DNA of 64,000 bases from positions 4,650,001-4,714,000 of the forward strand of contig JAPYXD010000403.1 in the NCBI GenBank assembly GCA_030998225.1, given 5' to 3'. The position numbers were made by a program, and so were the translations under genes. This DNA is from Diplolepis rosae (Eukaryota > Arthropoda > Insecta > Hymenoptera > Diplolepididae). The notes under the pieces are model-generated. The model ran no database searches and was not told the DNA's origin. It worked only from the letters and a program-made list of their open reading frames with translations. Below, piece after piece: positions 1-10,441 of the stretch (position 1 is its first letter; each line of letters opens with the position of its first letter).

Positions 1-1853
1 CAAAATATCCTCTTATTCCAGGGAATAGAAAAACTGTGGAATAAATATCTTTCAGATTTTCATAAAAATGGGACATTCTTTTACATATCGTACGGATTTC
101 AAAAGATCCCGATACACGTGTTGGTTAATTTATTTAAAAAAAAGCTATAACAATATTTTTATGCAAATTTAAATTCTGAAATAAAATGGGCGTACGATTT
201 GTTAAAGAATGTCCCAAATAGGGAATAAAACCGTAGATATCAAGTGTGATCCAATTAGAAAAAAAAAAATGTGCCTTGAATTTGACGATTTTTTTCACTG
301 CAAATGTAACAAATAAGCGAAGAATGGATGGGGAGAGGAGAATATAAATGTACCATTTTGTAAGTGGTGTAGTCCGTGGGGCTGACGAACATGATGCCAG
401 TCTTAGGAGTGAAAGATCTGGCAACAATGTGCTGATCCGGCTACCGTCGCTTCGGAAGAAGACTGGAAGATTCAAGATTCAGGATTCAGCATTGAGCAGC
501 ACGCACTCAGGAACGTTGGTATTGCATCGAGAGGCCATAACATAACCTATTAACGAGTTAACCAGTGATAGGATTTAGAAAGACAAAGGTTACACGCGAC
601 TAGTCAGTCAGGCACTATTCAGTTTTGCCTTCCTCAGCTCGAATTCGGACAACTCGTGAGAGACGGTATTTCCGCCCCAATTTCGTCGAGCTGATGTATG
701 TTAAAATATTCCTCTCACCCTCTCGTCTTTCGTTTCCAAAGTTTCTCGTTGGCCTCGCTTGGAAGACTCAAAAAGTAAACTTCCCTCGCACTCGCCTAAC
801 GCTTAAAGTCTAACGCGAGTACGATGATGGGGGGACAAGGAGGGAGGGCCGAAATTTAACGCCTTACAAGGGCCATGAAAGAATCGTCCAACTTCTCTCA
901 ACTTCCGAGAATTTAGTATTCGAATATATACACCGAATTTCGTATCTCCACGTCAAAGTTCCGTGTAGTATTAAATCTCAAATTTAGCCTCAAGGATTTC
1001 TCCACCCTGAATTCAAACTTCAAACTGACAAATAAAATCTCAAAGAAAAAAAAAACTATATTAATTAGTTATATTTTATATTTGAAGACTAACTATTCTC
1101 AATGGGACGGGTGAGTATTAATATTTTAAATCGTATATTCATTCAACACCGACACTCAATTTTCGTGCACCACTTTCAATTAAAAAATATCATTTTTTAT
1201 GCAGACACTACAAAGAGTTAATTATAGAGGAACTTTGATTCTGGTTTGAAATTAAAAGTTTGATTTCCGATTAATGAGAGAAAAATAAAAAAAAGCTAGC
1301 CTCTAGGGACGAAAGACTAGGCACGACTGTCTTTTCAAGAGCTGCACAACTTGCATGATGGGTGAGACGAGTGGGGAAGCAAGGGTCAACCAATCGAATG
1401 TCTTGAGAGTCCCCCACCCCGCCCCTAGAGAAGACATGCAGTGTTCCTCGTCTTTTCAATATCTCCACTCTGTGTTGAGTTGAGAGAGAAGGGAACACAG
1501 ACGCAGACGAATGGGCCCGATTATCGTTTGTTCAACATGACCCTCGATCAACTACTACACGATAAATAAAAGATCGTTATTTCTCGACTTGATAAACTTC
1601 ATGACGATTATGAAAATCCTAAAATTTCATGCAAAATCCTAAAGGTCCCTTTACTTTTTCTTCCTCTAAATTACATTTCAATATGCAAAAAATTCTTCAA
1701 ATCAAAAGTAGTCGATCTATGTCTGCTTTTATCTTCTTTACCATTTCTCAATTTTTGAAAATAAAATTCCATACATTTTCGACACAAACATGTAGAAACG
1801 TCAAATTAATAATATTCGATAATTTTCTAAATATCACATGCCCTTAAAGGCAA
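1..1853. other. Unique AT-rich DNA, no gene recognised
   Basis: No ORF here is convincing and no RNA gene was seen. An imperfect inverted repeat (arms about 70-93 and 192-215) suggests a small decayed foldback near the left edge. A somewhat GC-richer stretch lies at 340-900. A segment near 1700-1790 resembles segments near 33.6, 49.4 and 56.8 kb (a TAGTCTATCTACGTCTG-like motif followed by a TTTTATCTTCT-like run), so part of it is old repeat. Confidence 0.5.
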
Positions 1854-1917
1854 GGATCAATTGGGCCAGGTGACTAAATTATACATTAATTCGTTCATGT
1901 AAGATAAACTAATTTAA

Positions 1918-2472
1918 GGGGGATTTCCACCTTGTGTTTTCCAAAAAATCGATTTTTTTTTGTTGCATTTTTCGAATCTGTGAACTATCGAAAATGCATT
2001 ACCAAAAGGATTTTATGAGAAAAATGCCGCTTTCAGAGTTCGGGAAGCTAGATTTATTTCATTTTCATATTTCGCACTTTTATAACTAAATGAACTATCG
2101 AAACTAAGCCAAAAACTTCATTTTTTTACAAATATGTGCCATTTCGCTTCATTTCAAATTAATTTTGCAAAACGTATATCACGAACGAAAGCGAACACGC
2201 TACTGATTAAAACTGTGTTGCGCTTTTTTGTTTCAGTCGACCTGGGATGCTAAAATCATGTTCATATTTTGGCTTGAACTTTCCGGCAAGGTTACTTTCG
2301 AGGACGACTATACCGCGAAAATTTTTTTTCGAACTTTTCATGTAAATACATTTTTTATCTTGAGGAAAAAAGAAAAACATGCAAAAAAATAGTTGTGATA
2401 CCTTATGCCATTCTGTAGAAAAAAAATGTTGAATTTTGACCCTAAAACCGACTCACAAGGTGGAAGTCACCC
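1918..2472. mobile_element. TTAA-flanked MITE nested in TTAAGGCC element
   Basis: Terminal inverted repeats GGGGGATTTCCACCTTGTG and CACAAGGTGGAAGTCACCC are flanked by TTAA at 1914-1917 and 2473-2476. Removing the insert and one TTAA restores a junction that matches the intact family copy near 28750. No transposase reading frame is visible, so it is non-autonomous. The TTAA duplication fits piggyBac-like mobilisation. Confidence 0.8.
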
Positions 2473-2800
2473 TTAAATTAGAAGGTATCTTTCTGGATAT
2501 TTGGGAAAAGGTAAAAAAATACAATAAAGCATGTCTGTTAACTTGTATTTAGTAAAAAGTTTTTTAAAAATTCGAAAACTTATCGACAATTACAGTTAAC
2601 TGTGATTAATACGAAGTTGACAGACGTTCTTTATCGTTTTCTGTTACATTTTCCAAATTTCCAGGAAGACATTTTCTATCTCAATCACGATAAAATTTCA
2701 ATTTTAACTTATATATTCTTATACATGTATGTCCAAAATTATTTATCAAAAACATTCCCTACATTAGTATGTTTGAAGCTGCAAAATTATCTATGAGAAA

Positions 2801-3619
2801 AGTTCCCTGAATGCTGTAGCAAATAATTCCAGGGACATTCCCAAAAAATGTTCCCTAAATGTCCCCGCGAAATGTTCTAGGAACGTTCTCTGCGAATGTT
2901 TCCTGAATGTTACCGCAAAAAGTTCTACGAACGTCCGCTAGAAATGCTCTCAGAACGATCATATGGAAGGCTCCAGGAACGTTCTCTCCGAATGTTCTAC
3001 GAACGTTCGCTAGAAATGCTCTCCGAACGTTCCTATGGAAGGCTCCAGGAACATTCTCTACGAATATTCTCTGAATGTTCCTGCGAAAATTTCTGCAAAC
3101 GTTCGCTAGAAATGTTCTTTGAACGTTCCTATGGAAGGCTCCAGGAACGTTCTCTGCGAATGTTCTCTGAATGTTCCTGCGAACGTTAGCTAGAAATGCT
3201 CTCTGAGCGTTCCTATGGCAGGCTCCAGGAACGTTCTCTGCAAATATTCTCTTAATGTTCCTGCGAAAAGAGCTGCGAACATCCGATAGAAATGCTCACT
3301 GAACGTTCCTATTGAAGGCTCCAGGAACGTTGTCCACGAATGTTCTCTAAATGATCCTGCGAACGTTAGCTAGAAATGCTCACTGAACGTTCCTATTGAA
3401 GGCTCCAGGAACGTTGTCCACGAATGTTCTCTAAATGATCCTGCAGAAGGTTTTTTCAAAAATTCCTTTTGAACCTTCCTGCAACGTTCCACAGGGACAT
3501 TCAGAAAACATTGCTTTGAAAGGTTCAAAAAATTCAGACATTTTCTTAGCTCTAGAGACGTTCCTTAAACGTTCGAATGGAACGTTCCATGGGAACGTTT
3601 ATGGAACATTCAGGGAAAG
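2801..3619 (+). repeat. Minisatellite built on a 12-bp GAACGTTC unit, with inverted-repeat ends
   Basis: The interior is an array based on a roughly 12-bp unit centred on the palindrome GAACGTTC. The marker GGCTCCAGGAAC recurs at about 2969, 3041, 3137, 3221, 3317 and 3401, giving spacings of 72, 96, 84, 96 and 84 bp. All are multiples of 12, and the last four form a 180-bp higher-order repeat. The ends carry AGTTCCCTGAATG and CATTCAGGGAAAG in inverted orientation, so the array may be the cargo of a TIR element. The 97-codon ORF at 2896-3189 is a by-product of the 12-bp period. Confidence 0.8.
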
Positions 3620-3815
3620 TATTGAGCAATGGGGGCTGTAACTAAATTTCCACGGAGAATGAAATATCGTCTTCAAATTTTGGGAAATGAATGAAAAATT
3701 ACTAAGACAAGTCTGTTAAGGCTTAAATATTCATAATGATACAAGATAATTTCGATGAAAATTAGTAATTTTAGCAAATTTGCAAAATATATTTTTATTT
3801 AAAATTTTATGTATG

Positions 3816-4233
3816 CACTGTTAGAAATTTCTACGTAATTTCCCGAAACACGTGACTAGAGTTTCATTCAATTACGGATTCGTGAAATCGAGATAGAATT
3901 TTAGAAAATTCAGTTACTTTTTAGTAAAGTCAAGAAACAATTTCTTAATTTTCAGTTACAGTGTTGAATATTTTGATACTTGTAGCTGGAAATTCTAAAA
4001 CTTGCAACAGGAATAATTTTAGGTTTTGGGTAACTGAAAATTTTGTTAAAGTTTCGTAGTTTAGGATACATTTTATGAAAATTGAGTTGAGTTTCATGAT
4101 ATTAAAAAAAAAATTCAGAATATTCAGTACATTTTTCGAAATTTCAAGATACTTTTACTAAAAAACATCGTCAAATTTTACGTCATCTTTGTAACATAAA
4201 ATTTTTGTAAATTTCTGAACATTTTTAACAGTG
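3816..4233. mobile_element. CACTGTTAGAAAT MITE (family A)
   Basis: Ends CACTGTTAGAAATTT and the inverted AACAGTG, flanked by TG on both sides (3814-3815, 4234-4235). Homologous copies occur at 16320, 23737, 41637 (partial), 61331 and 62398. The interior is AT-rich and non-coding. CACTG termini with short duplications recall EnSpm/CACTA-type elements; that link is inference. Confidence 0.75.
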
Positions 4234-4298
4234 TGAAGAAAAAAATCAATAGCTGGAGACTGAAAAGGTCACATGACCTCCATGGTCCATGGCCTTAA

Positions 4299-5419
4299 GA
4301 AATATAAAAATATTTTAAATATGAAAAGTCTAGGAAAAAGAGCTTTGAATTTCAATCCTTCATACATGACGTCAAAGGCAAAACTAAATAAAACTGAAAC
4401 CTTTACTAAACAATAAACGTGAGACTCTCAGAAACATCAGAAATCTCAATCCAACTCCAATCTACTTGATGACGTTCTGTGATGTCCGAAAAACTTTTTT
4501 CCAACACCTTTACGCTTTCTCGGACGTCCTTAAGATTTACGATGTATGCTCTTAGAAACGATATAAACTATTAATAACGTTTCATGACATTTTACTGCAG
4601 ACACTTAGCGAGAGTCTACTTTACGAGGTTTCCTGTCACGAAACAGTTTATGAATGACCGTCTCTTTGGACTTGGAAGAGAAAAGGAATTAGTAGCGTGA
4701 AATGAGAGATGCGAATGGTTAATTCACTAAAAAAAAGAACTGGAAAAGAGATGAGTGGGAGGGGGAGGAGATCTATTCCATCGAAAGGAGCAGGAACGAA
4801 ACTGGTTTGATCGAGGCGCGCGCGCGCCTCTGCTCTTTCATTTGGAGCCACTGGAAGCGGACGGTTGCTTTACTCTCGCTTGCAGCGATTAATCCAACTA
4901 ACTCCTGCATCACTTATTAAACCCACATGTTAGCAGCCGATACTATCGGTGACGCACGACTCACAATTTCCAGCATCCACGAGACTCAATTCACTATCAG
5001 TTATTGGATTACAATTTTTTCATCCCAGACTTTTCATTTTAGACTGTAAAAATCATAATCTAGAAAAATAGGTCAACAATCAAAAATACTCTATTGAGTT
5101 TTTACATTCTCATCATGAATGAGAAGGTATTATTTTTATGTAAAAAATGACTTTCGAAATTTTCATCAATTCTTTACGTTATGAGACCCTCTGAGTCAGC
5201 GAAAACACTTTTTACGAAAGTCTTTGTCCGGCGTCTGTGGGCACGATTACTTTCGATAGAATTATCGGATTGAATTGAACTTTGGCATACTTTATCGAAA
5301 ACTAAAAAGAAAGGACGAGTTCGTTAACTAGCCACTTCCGACCAAAATTGTGAAAATAAGAGCATTATTTGGGAATTAAAATTTTTTTTTTTAAAAATTG
5401 CAATGTTGGTTTCTGATTC
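4299..5419. other. Unique DNA, no gene recognised
   Basis: No supported gene or repeat. A short (GC)n tract is at 4817-4828 beside a GC-richer patch (4640-4900). Small ORFs on both strands of that patch overlap and neither shows a recognisable motif. Confidence 0.5.
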
Positions 5420-6374
5420 TAGGTGGAAAAGTCGGATTCATGCCAGTATTTGCAAACGGCACAGTACCACGCCAGTTGTAAAGAAGGAACAATGCCTGTA
5501 CTGGCGCGGTACTGGCATAGTACAGCTCCAGTCCTGAGACCAAGTGTCGGCTAACATCTGTAACTTCGGAGTACTGCCAGTACTGATACAGTACAGATTT
5601 TAGTGCTAGCATGGTACCGATGTCCGGTATGATGCCAGTACTGCAATCCCTTCTGCGGTACGAAGTCGGTAATAAATTTTCACGTGCGCCCAGGCGGAAA
5701 AGTCGGATTCATGCCAGTATTTGCAAACGGCATAGTACCACGCCAGTTGTAAAGAAGAAACAATGCCTGTACTGGCGCGGTACTGGCATAATACAGCTCC
5801 AGTCCTGAGACCAAGTGTCGGCTAACATCTATAACTTCGAAGTACTGCCAGTACTGATCCAGTACAGATTTCAGTGCTAGCATGGTACCGATGTCCAGTA
5901 TCACCCCGGTACTGCAAACCCTTCTGCGGTACCAAGTCGGTTATAAATTTCGACCTGCGCCCAGGTGGAAAAGTCGGACTCACGCCAGTATTTACAAACG
6001 GGACAGTACCACGTCAGTTGTAAAGAAGGAACAATGCCTGTACTAGACAGTTGGTACCGGGCCGATGGTTGGCTCGGTACTGGCAAAAATACCGATCTCC
6101 AGTACAGCGCCAGTACCGATGGACAACTTCCAGCCAAGTTTCCTTTTTGAGCCGCGCCGGTGGTAAGTCGTGCTTATGCCAGCACTATGCTGGTACTGCA
6201 AATACTCCTGCGGTACTGGCGCGGTATCAAGTCGGTTGTAAATTTCCACCTGGGGCCAGGTGGAAAAGACGGTTTCATGCACGATTCCATACCGATGTCC
6301 AGTACCGCGCCAGTACTGAAAGTCCTTCTGCGGTACTGGCGCGGTACCAAGCCGGTTGTAAATTTTCACCTGGG
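5420..6374. repeat. GTACTGG-family array, about four joined units
   Basis: Starts AGGTGGAAAAGTCGG and ends TTTTCACCTGGG. Internal junctions near 5686-5697, 5951-5968 and 6246-6263 read as a right terminus (CACCTGGG) running straight into a left terminus (CCAGGTGG), so units sit head to tail through a palindromic joint. The interior is dense in GTACTGG, CCAGTAC and GGTACCG words that can pair into many hairpins. ORFs on both strands (for example 6043-6384) are artefacts of the motif. No transposase is present. Confidence 0.85.
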
Positions 6375-7085
6375 ATGTGTTCATAAATATCTACTAATTA
6401 TTTCAATAAGATTTTTTTATTCTCTAAATTACTAAATAAGTCCTTTCTATAATTATAACTATAATTTAATTGATCTCCGAAATTTGTTGATTTTATTTCT
6501 ATCGAGTAAGCACTATATCTTTTAATATACAAGTATTTCAATTCCTCTTTAAACTCTACGAAATACAAAGGAACACGTTTATGCGAGTCTAGTAAAACTG
6601 CACAAATCTGGATTTCCATGACGAGGCGCTATATTGAGACATCGGTGGCGATTTTCTATTGGTCAAGAATGACTGGGGATATTCAACTAAATCAATGCAG
6701 GACATTTATATTGGCCCAGAAATCGCTGACTCCGGCTGCAAGAAAACTCTCAACGTATGTATTAAGATTTCTGATCCTACCTTTTAAAAAAGTCCGACAC
6801 TTTTATTATTGCATCTTGTCCTTCGCTCCCTTTCTCCACCAGTGTAAGAAAATTAATTAAAAAATAATGTACTGCAACGCTATACTAACTTCTCTGTTCA
6901 TTAAACTCGTATTTACGGGTAGAAAAAACCATAAAATATTCTCTTGTACTAAAAAAACTTGAAGTTCTTTTTTTGTTTCATTAAAAGTTGTAAATTTTGA
7001 AAGAAACAATCGCGCAGATTGATCTCAAAATGTTGAACCGTATTTGTTGACTGTCAAAAGCTATTTATTAAAATCAATCGGTTCT
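6375..7085. other. Unique AT-rich DNA
   Basis: No recognisable gene; short ORFs at 6398-6619 (-) and 6618-6860 (+) lack motifs. Confidence 0.45.
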
Positions 7086-7208
7086 GACACTCGCTATTAA
7101 ACAATGAATTAATTAATTTTTTTTATTGTCGAGTTTTCAAAATTCAAACAAAAAATTTATTTGAATTGAATAACATTTGTTTAATTCAAACAAAATATTG
7201 AAGATATA

Positions 7209-7485
7209 TGTTGGTGTTGATAGTTGGCTTCAGGATCCAAGGTTAATAAAAAACTCAAAGTTTTACATAATCAGACGTTTCGGCTCTGATCGGAACCCTT
7301 ATCAGTGATTTATTTTGAATTTTGAGTAAATTGTGATTTTGTGTATAAAAAGTTATTATTTTCCCGTTTTTTCCTTTTCCTTTTTCTGGGGAACCAAAAA
7401 AGTGTGTGCCATTCCCTGGAAAACGGAAAAAACAGGAAAATAATAACTTTTTATACACAAAATCACAATTTACTCAAAATTCAAA
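7209..7485 (-). mobile_element. Hammerhead-bearing retroposon-like insertion
   Basis: A 277-bp insertion flanked by ATATA at 7204-7208 and 7486-7490, placed inside the TTTGAATC repeat. About 100 bp carry a hammerhead-like core on the minus strand; the rest is a long near-perfect palindrome. The left part (TAGTTGGCTTCAGGATCC onward) is shared with 42940-43055 and 56967-57137. Hammerheads of this kind are known from Penelope-like elements and retrozymes; membership is inference because no reverse transcriptase is visible. Confidence 0.6.
7262..7306 (-). ncRNA. Hammerhead-ribozyme-like motif (degenerate core)
   Basis: On the minus strand the order is CTGATAAG (canonical CTGATGAG with one change), stem II GGTTC/GAGCC around loop CGATCA, then CGAAAC. 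A short stem III follows (ACGT, loop CTGATT, ATGT), ending in GTA as a possible cleavage triplet. Stem I next to the core is poorly paired. The G-to-A change in CTGATGA would be expected to weaken cleavage, so this may be a decayed copy. Confidence 0.5.
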
Positions 7486-7487
7486 AT
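7312..7487. repeat. Near-perfect palindrome, arms of about 65 bp
   Basis: Arms 7312-7378 and 7421-7487 match with few changes and flank a loop of about 40 bp. The palindrome forms the distal half of the hammerhead-bearing insertion and ends at its target duplication. Confidence 0.8.
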
Positions 7488-7739
7488 ATAGGGAAATAAT
7501 TTGATTTAAGACAAAATTTTATTTGATAAGAACAAATTTTTATTTGGTCCAAAAATGCCTTGTTTGAATCAAACAAATTTTACTTCATTCAAATAAATCA
7601 TTTTTTTAAATCAAAGAAAGTCTTTCTAATAGAAAATTTTCCTTGATTCAGTAAAACCTTTTTTTTGAGTGAAACAATAAAAAAGTTGGTTTTTAATGTT
7701 AATCCAATAAGCCTGAATTTTCAATTTATTTCAACTATA

Positions 7740-8282
7740 CACGGAGGAACTTTTTATAGCAATATATGTTTTATTTTATATTGATGATTCTAAAAAATAT
7801 TATAAACCTAGGGAAAATCAAAGTTTAATGGTAATTATTCCTAGCGGACTGGACATTTTTTGCAGTCAAAATACCAAAGACTCAAAAAATGATATGAAAC
7901 TTTAATACAGGTATAGTAAAGTTTGATACAATCTATATTAAATTATCATATAGTTAATCTAAAGTTCAGTATTTCGCTGTTAAAAATTCTCATTATGATA
8001 CGTTTTTCCCTAAATTGAAAGATACACTCTAAAAACAAGTGTGTTACTTTTACACATAAATCACGATAGTAACTTTTTAGGCATTTGAAGTGTGTATTTT
8101 TAACACACATTTTGGGTACAAAACGTTAAAGTGTTTGAAAATTAAACATTACGTTTGTAATGTGTATTAAAAATACACACTTCAAATGCCTAAAAAGTTA
8201 CTATCGTATTTCACGTGTAGAAGTAACACACTTGTTTTTAGAGTGTAGTTTAGCAAAAATTGTAAACCTGGGTTTCTCCGTG
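7740..8282. mobile_element. CACGGAGAAAC MITE (family C) with nested MITE
   Basis: Ends CACGGAGGAACTTTTTATAGC-like and GGTTTCTCCGTG, flanked by TA (7738-7739, 8283-8284). A second MITE (8025-8245) is inserted at an internal TA. Relatives occur at 9216, 24097, 24549 and 53635. Non-coding. Confidence 0.75.
8025..8245. mobile_element. CACTCTAAAAACAAG MITE (family D)
   Basis: A 221-bp element with long inverted arms starting CACTCTAAAAACAAG and ending CTTGTTTTTAGAGTG, flanked by TA at 8023-8024 and 8246-8247. The arms extend for most of the element, so it can fold into one long hairpin. It interrupts the family C MITE. Confidence 0.85.
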
Positions 8283-8657
8283 TAGACTAGAATTGAAGAC
8301 CGCACTGAAAAAAGAAGTGTCTTACCTGGTATCTTACTGTAAGATATAAGATGGGAATTTGCCATCTTCTGTCTTGAAATAAGATGTCTCACGAAGTATC
8401 TTATTCAAAATTAAGACGACTTACGTATTTTGATACGAATAAAGATGTAATTTCCGTCTTACAAAATAAGATACTTGATTGAGTTAGATAATGTGTTTTA
8501 GTTTAAGATGTTTGGGATGTCATAAGATGGTTCTGGCATAAGATGTTTCTGAATTATAAGATATAGCAGGTCAATAAGTTAGCAAAAACTAAGACGCGTA
8601 AAGTGTCAAAGAAGTGGTGGTCGAAAGATAGAATCTAGCTCTCATAGGGTTATAGTT

Positions 8658-9907
8658 CCCGTGCAGAAATTTCATTTAGGATATAGTAGGGCCCTGACTA
8701 CTTTTCCCTACTTCTAGTCGGGATCTAGTAGGGAAAAGTAGTCAGGTCCCATCTACTTCTGTAACGCTGTTTTAGGCAGGCTCTATTTTAGACATCTAGT
8801 CGGGCCCTGATTAGAATACATATCTAATGCCTCACCGTACAATGGGGCCCCAGCTAAGACCTTTGTAGAATCTGATTAATATTTTTAACGTACTTTTTGT
8901 ATTTAAATTAGGTAAATTTTATTAACATTGAACAATTGAAAAATTTGCAAATATTGTGCTTGATAAACTCATAATTAATGTTTTATGAAGTTCATTATGG
9001 TTTTGTGGGATAAGAAATTTAGAATAATATTATTAATTAATGTACTAAATACAATCTTCATAAATTTAAAAATTGTCCAATATTAATTACAATTAACCTA
9101 TAAAAATGTAGAGTGCGTTAAACATTAAACGATTTATAATAAAAATATTTATATCATATATTATATTAGTAAAGTATTTTTTTATAGTTGAACGTTAATT
9201 TTGGATTTGTTACTACACGAAGAAAGTTTTTTTATAGGTTTGTACTAATTTTGAATAATGTTTACTACAGTATTTTTCAGTGGAGGGGCAAATGTGTCAC
9301 TTTGAGAGATTTCAGCAATAAAAATACTAAGCTTTAGAAAAATGATATGAAACTTTAGTATAGGTTATAGAAAATTTGATGTAACCCATGGGAAAGTTTT
9401 GTATCATTTTTCTGAAGTTAAATATTTTAACCGGTAAAGTCTTAGTGACGCACCTGTCACTAAATTGAAAGATACTTTAGTAAGAATTCCTATGAAAACT
9501 GTTATATAGACAATTTTAATAATTACTTTCAGTATTGTTATAGCTGTCAGATTCAGAAACATTCCTAATATAAGTTTCATAACCTCTTTGGATACTTTCT
9601 TCATTGCTTTTTTCATTCTCTCTGATGTCATTTTCCAATTTTGCACATATGTAAAGGCCTTTCGCATGAGCATGCGCAGCAAAGAATATCTAAACTTTTT
9701 ATCAAAATAAGAAACTACCTAGGGCCTGACTAAAATCCAAAAATAGGGCCCGACTAGAAGGAACTAGTTTTTCTAGAAACCAAACAGGGTGAACCTTATC
9801 AACGCCTCGCCGGGGCCCGCCTAGAACTTTCTAATCTACTTTTTCTAGCAAGGTCCTAACCGTAGCCCTACCTTAAATGAGGACAAGTCGGGCGATTTCT
9901 GCACGGG
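8658..9907. mobile_element. CCCGTGCAGAAAT-ended element nested in the CACTG element
   Basis: Perfect 13-bp inverted ends CCCGTGCAGAAAT and ATTTCTGCACGGG. Subterminal GGGCCCTGACTAG/CTAGTCGGGCCC words recur near both ends (8690-8820 and 9720-9850). The interior includes part of a family C MITE (9216-9490). The minus ORF 9404-9682 overlaps that MITE and is not credible as a gene. Target duplication not resolved. Confidence 0.65.
9216..9490. mobile_element. Partial family C MITE
   Basis: Starts CACGAAGAAAGTTTTTTTATAGG after TA and shares the family C interior (ATGATATGAAACTTTAGTATAGG-like segment near 9345). The right terminus is missing. Confidence 0.55.
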
Positions 9908-10441
9908 TTACTGTTCTTAACCTCAAGAGATGGAGCGTTTTGACTGTTCTATCTTTTTCTTCTGTGACGTGTAATATCAACTCATTTAGAGGAATATATT
10001 GTTCATTGTCATCGACACGATTCTTTATTCAAACTTTACATGTAATAAGTGTAAATCGTATCAGCAACACGTGACTCGATATCAGGTATACCTTCTGTTT
10101 TAACGTATTGGATACGTTTGCTAAATCGCTTGTCTTCTTTTCCAATATAGATCATTTACTTGAATTAATTTTTTTAAGAAGTACGTACAGCCATGTAAGC
10201 CGCACCACATGTGTAGCAGACACCGGTATGCCGTAAGCTTTTTCCGCTTTTTCTCACAGTGTAGAGGTTATAGGAACACTAAACTGTCGGTAACTTAAGT
10301 AATCTGTGTTACCGATGGCTCAACTTAAGATATTTTACGTGTATTCAAATAAGATGTTTTAAGCAACTTAAAAGTGACTACCGAAACATCTTAGATATGA
10401 CTACACAAGTATCTTAAATTAAGACACTTCTTTTTGCAGTG

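Larger units (their letters stand above)
1854..4298. mobile_element. TTAAGGCCATGG-family element with three nested insertions
   Basis: Left end TTAAAGGCAAGGATCAA with a GGTGAC motif, right end GGTCCATGGCCTTAA, both bounded by TTAA. The intact relative at 28689-29046 is about 360 bp; this copy is extended by a TTAA element (1918-2472), a minisatellite-bearing element (2801-3619) and a CACTG MITE (3816-4233). The GGTCACGTGAC-like palindrome just inside each end marks the family. It has no coding capacity. TTAA target use is a known property of piggyBac-type transposases; assignment to that superfamily is inference. Confidence 0.7.
7086..7685. repeat. TTTGAATCAAACAAA-rich repeat, interrupted
   Basis: A degenerate run of TTTGAATTCAAACAAA-like words occurs on both sides of a 277-bp insertion (7209-7485). 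A homologous stretch in the opposite orientation is at 26092-26480; comparison of the two locates the insertion. It probably derives from a MITE with subterminal repeats like those at 28170 and 62881. Confidence 0.55.
8303..10441. mobile_element. Large CACTG-ended element with AAGATG subterminal repeats
   Basis: Ends CACTGAAAAAAGAAGTGTCTTA-like and the inverted TAAGACACTTCTTTTTGCAGTG, flanked by CG on both sides (8301-8302, 10442-10443). Many TAAGATG/CATCTTA words lie just inside both ends (8330-8570 and 10320-10430), as in transposase-binding subterminal arrays. The middle is occupied by a second element (8658-9907). No transposase ORF is seen. EnSpm/CACTA affinity is inference. Confidence 0.7.

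Noticed and set aside
2796..3450. CRISPR-like array of short repeats
   Set aside because: No constant repeat with unique spacers; all spacings are multiples of 12 and the whole is one degenerate minisatellite in eukaryotic DNA.
5391..6435. Many overlapping ORFs on both strands with words such as YWRGTG, QYRASTE, YASTAPV
   Set aside because: They translate the GTACTGG motif in different frames, recur wherever the repeat occurs, and have no consistent start or domain. The same applies at 11.4-12, 20.2-22.2, 35.6-36.3, 39.6-40.1, 53.1-53.5, 55.4-55.8 and 58.1-58.4 kb.
9404..9682. 92-residue minus ORF with hydrophobic C-terminal half
   Set aside because: Half of it is family C MITE sequence nested inside another element.
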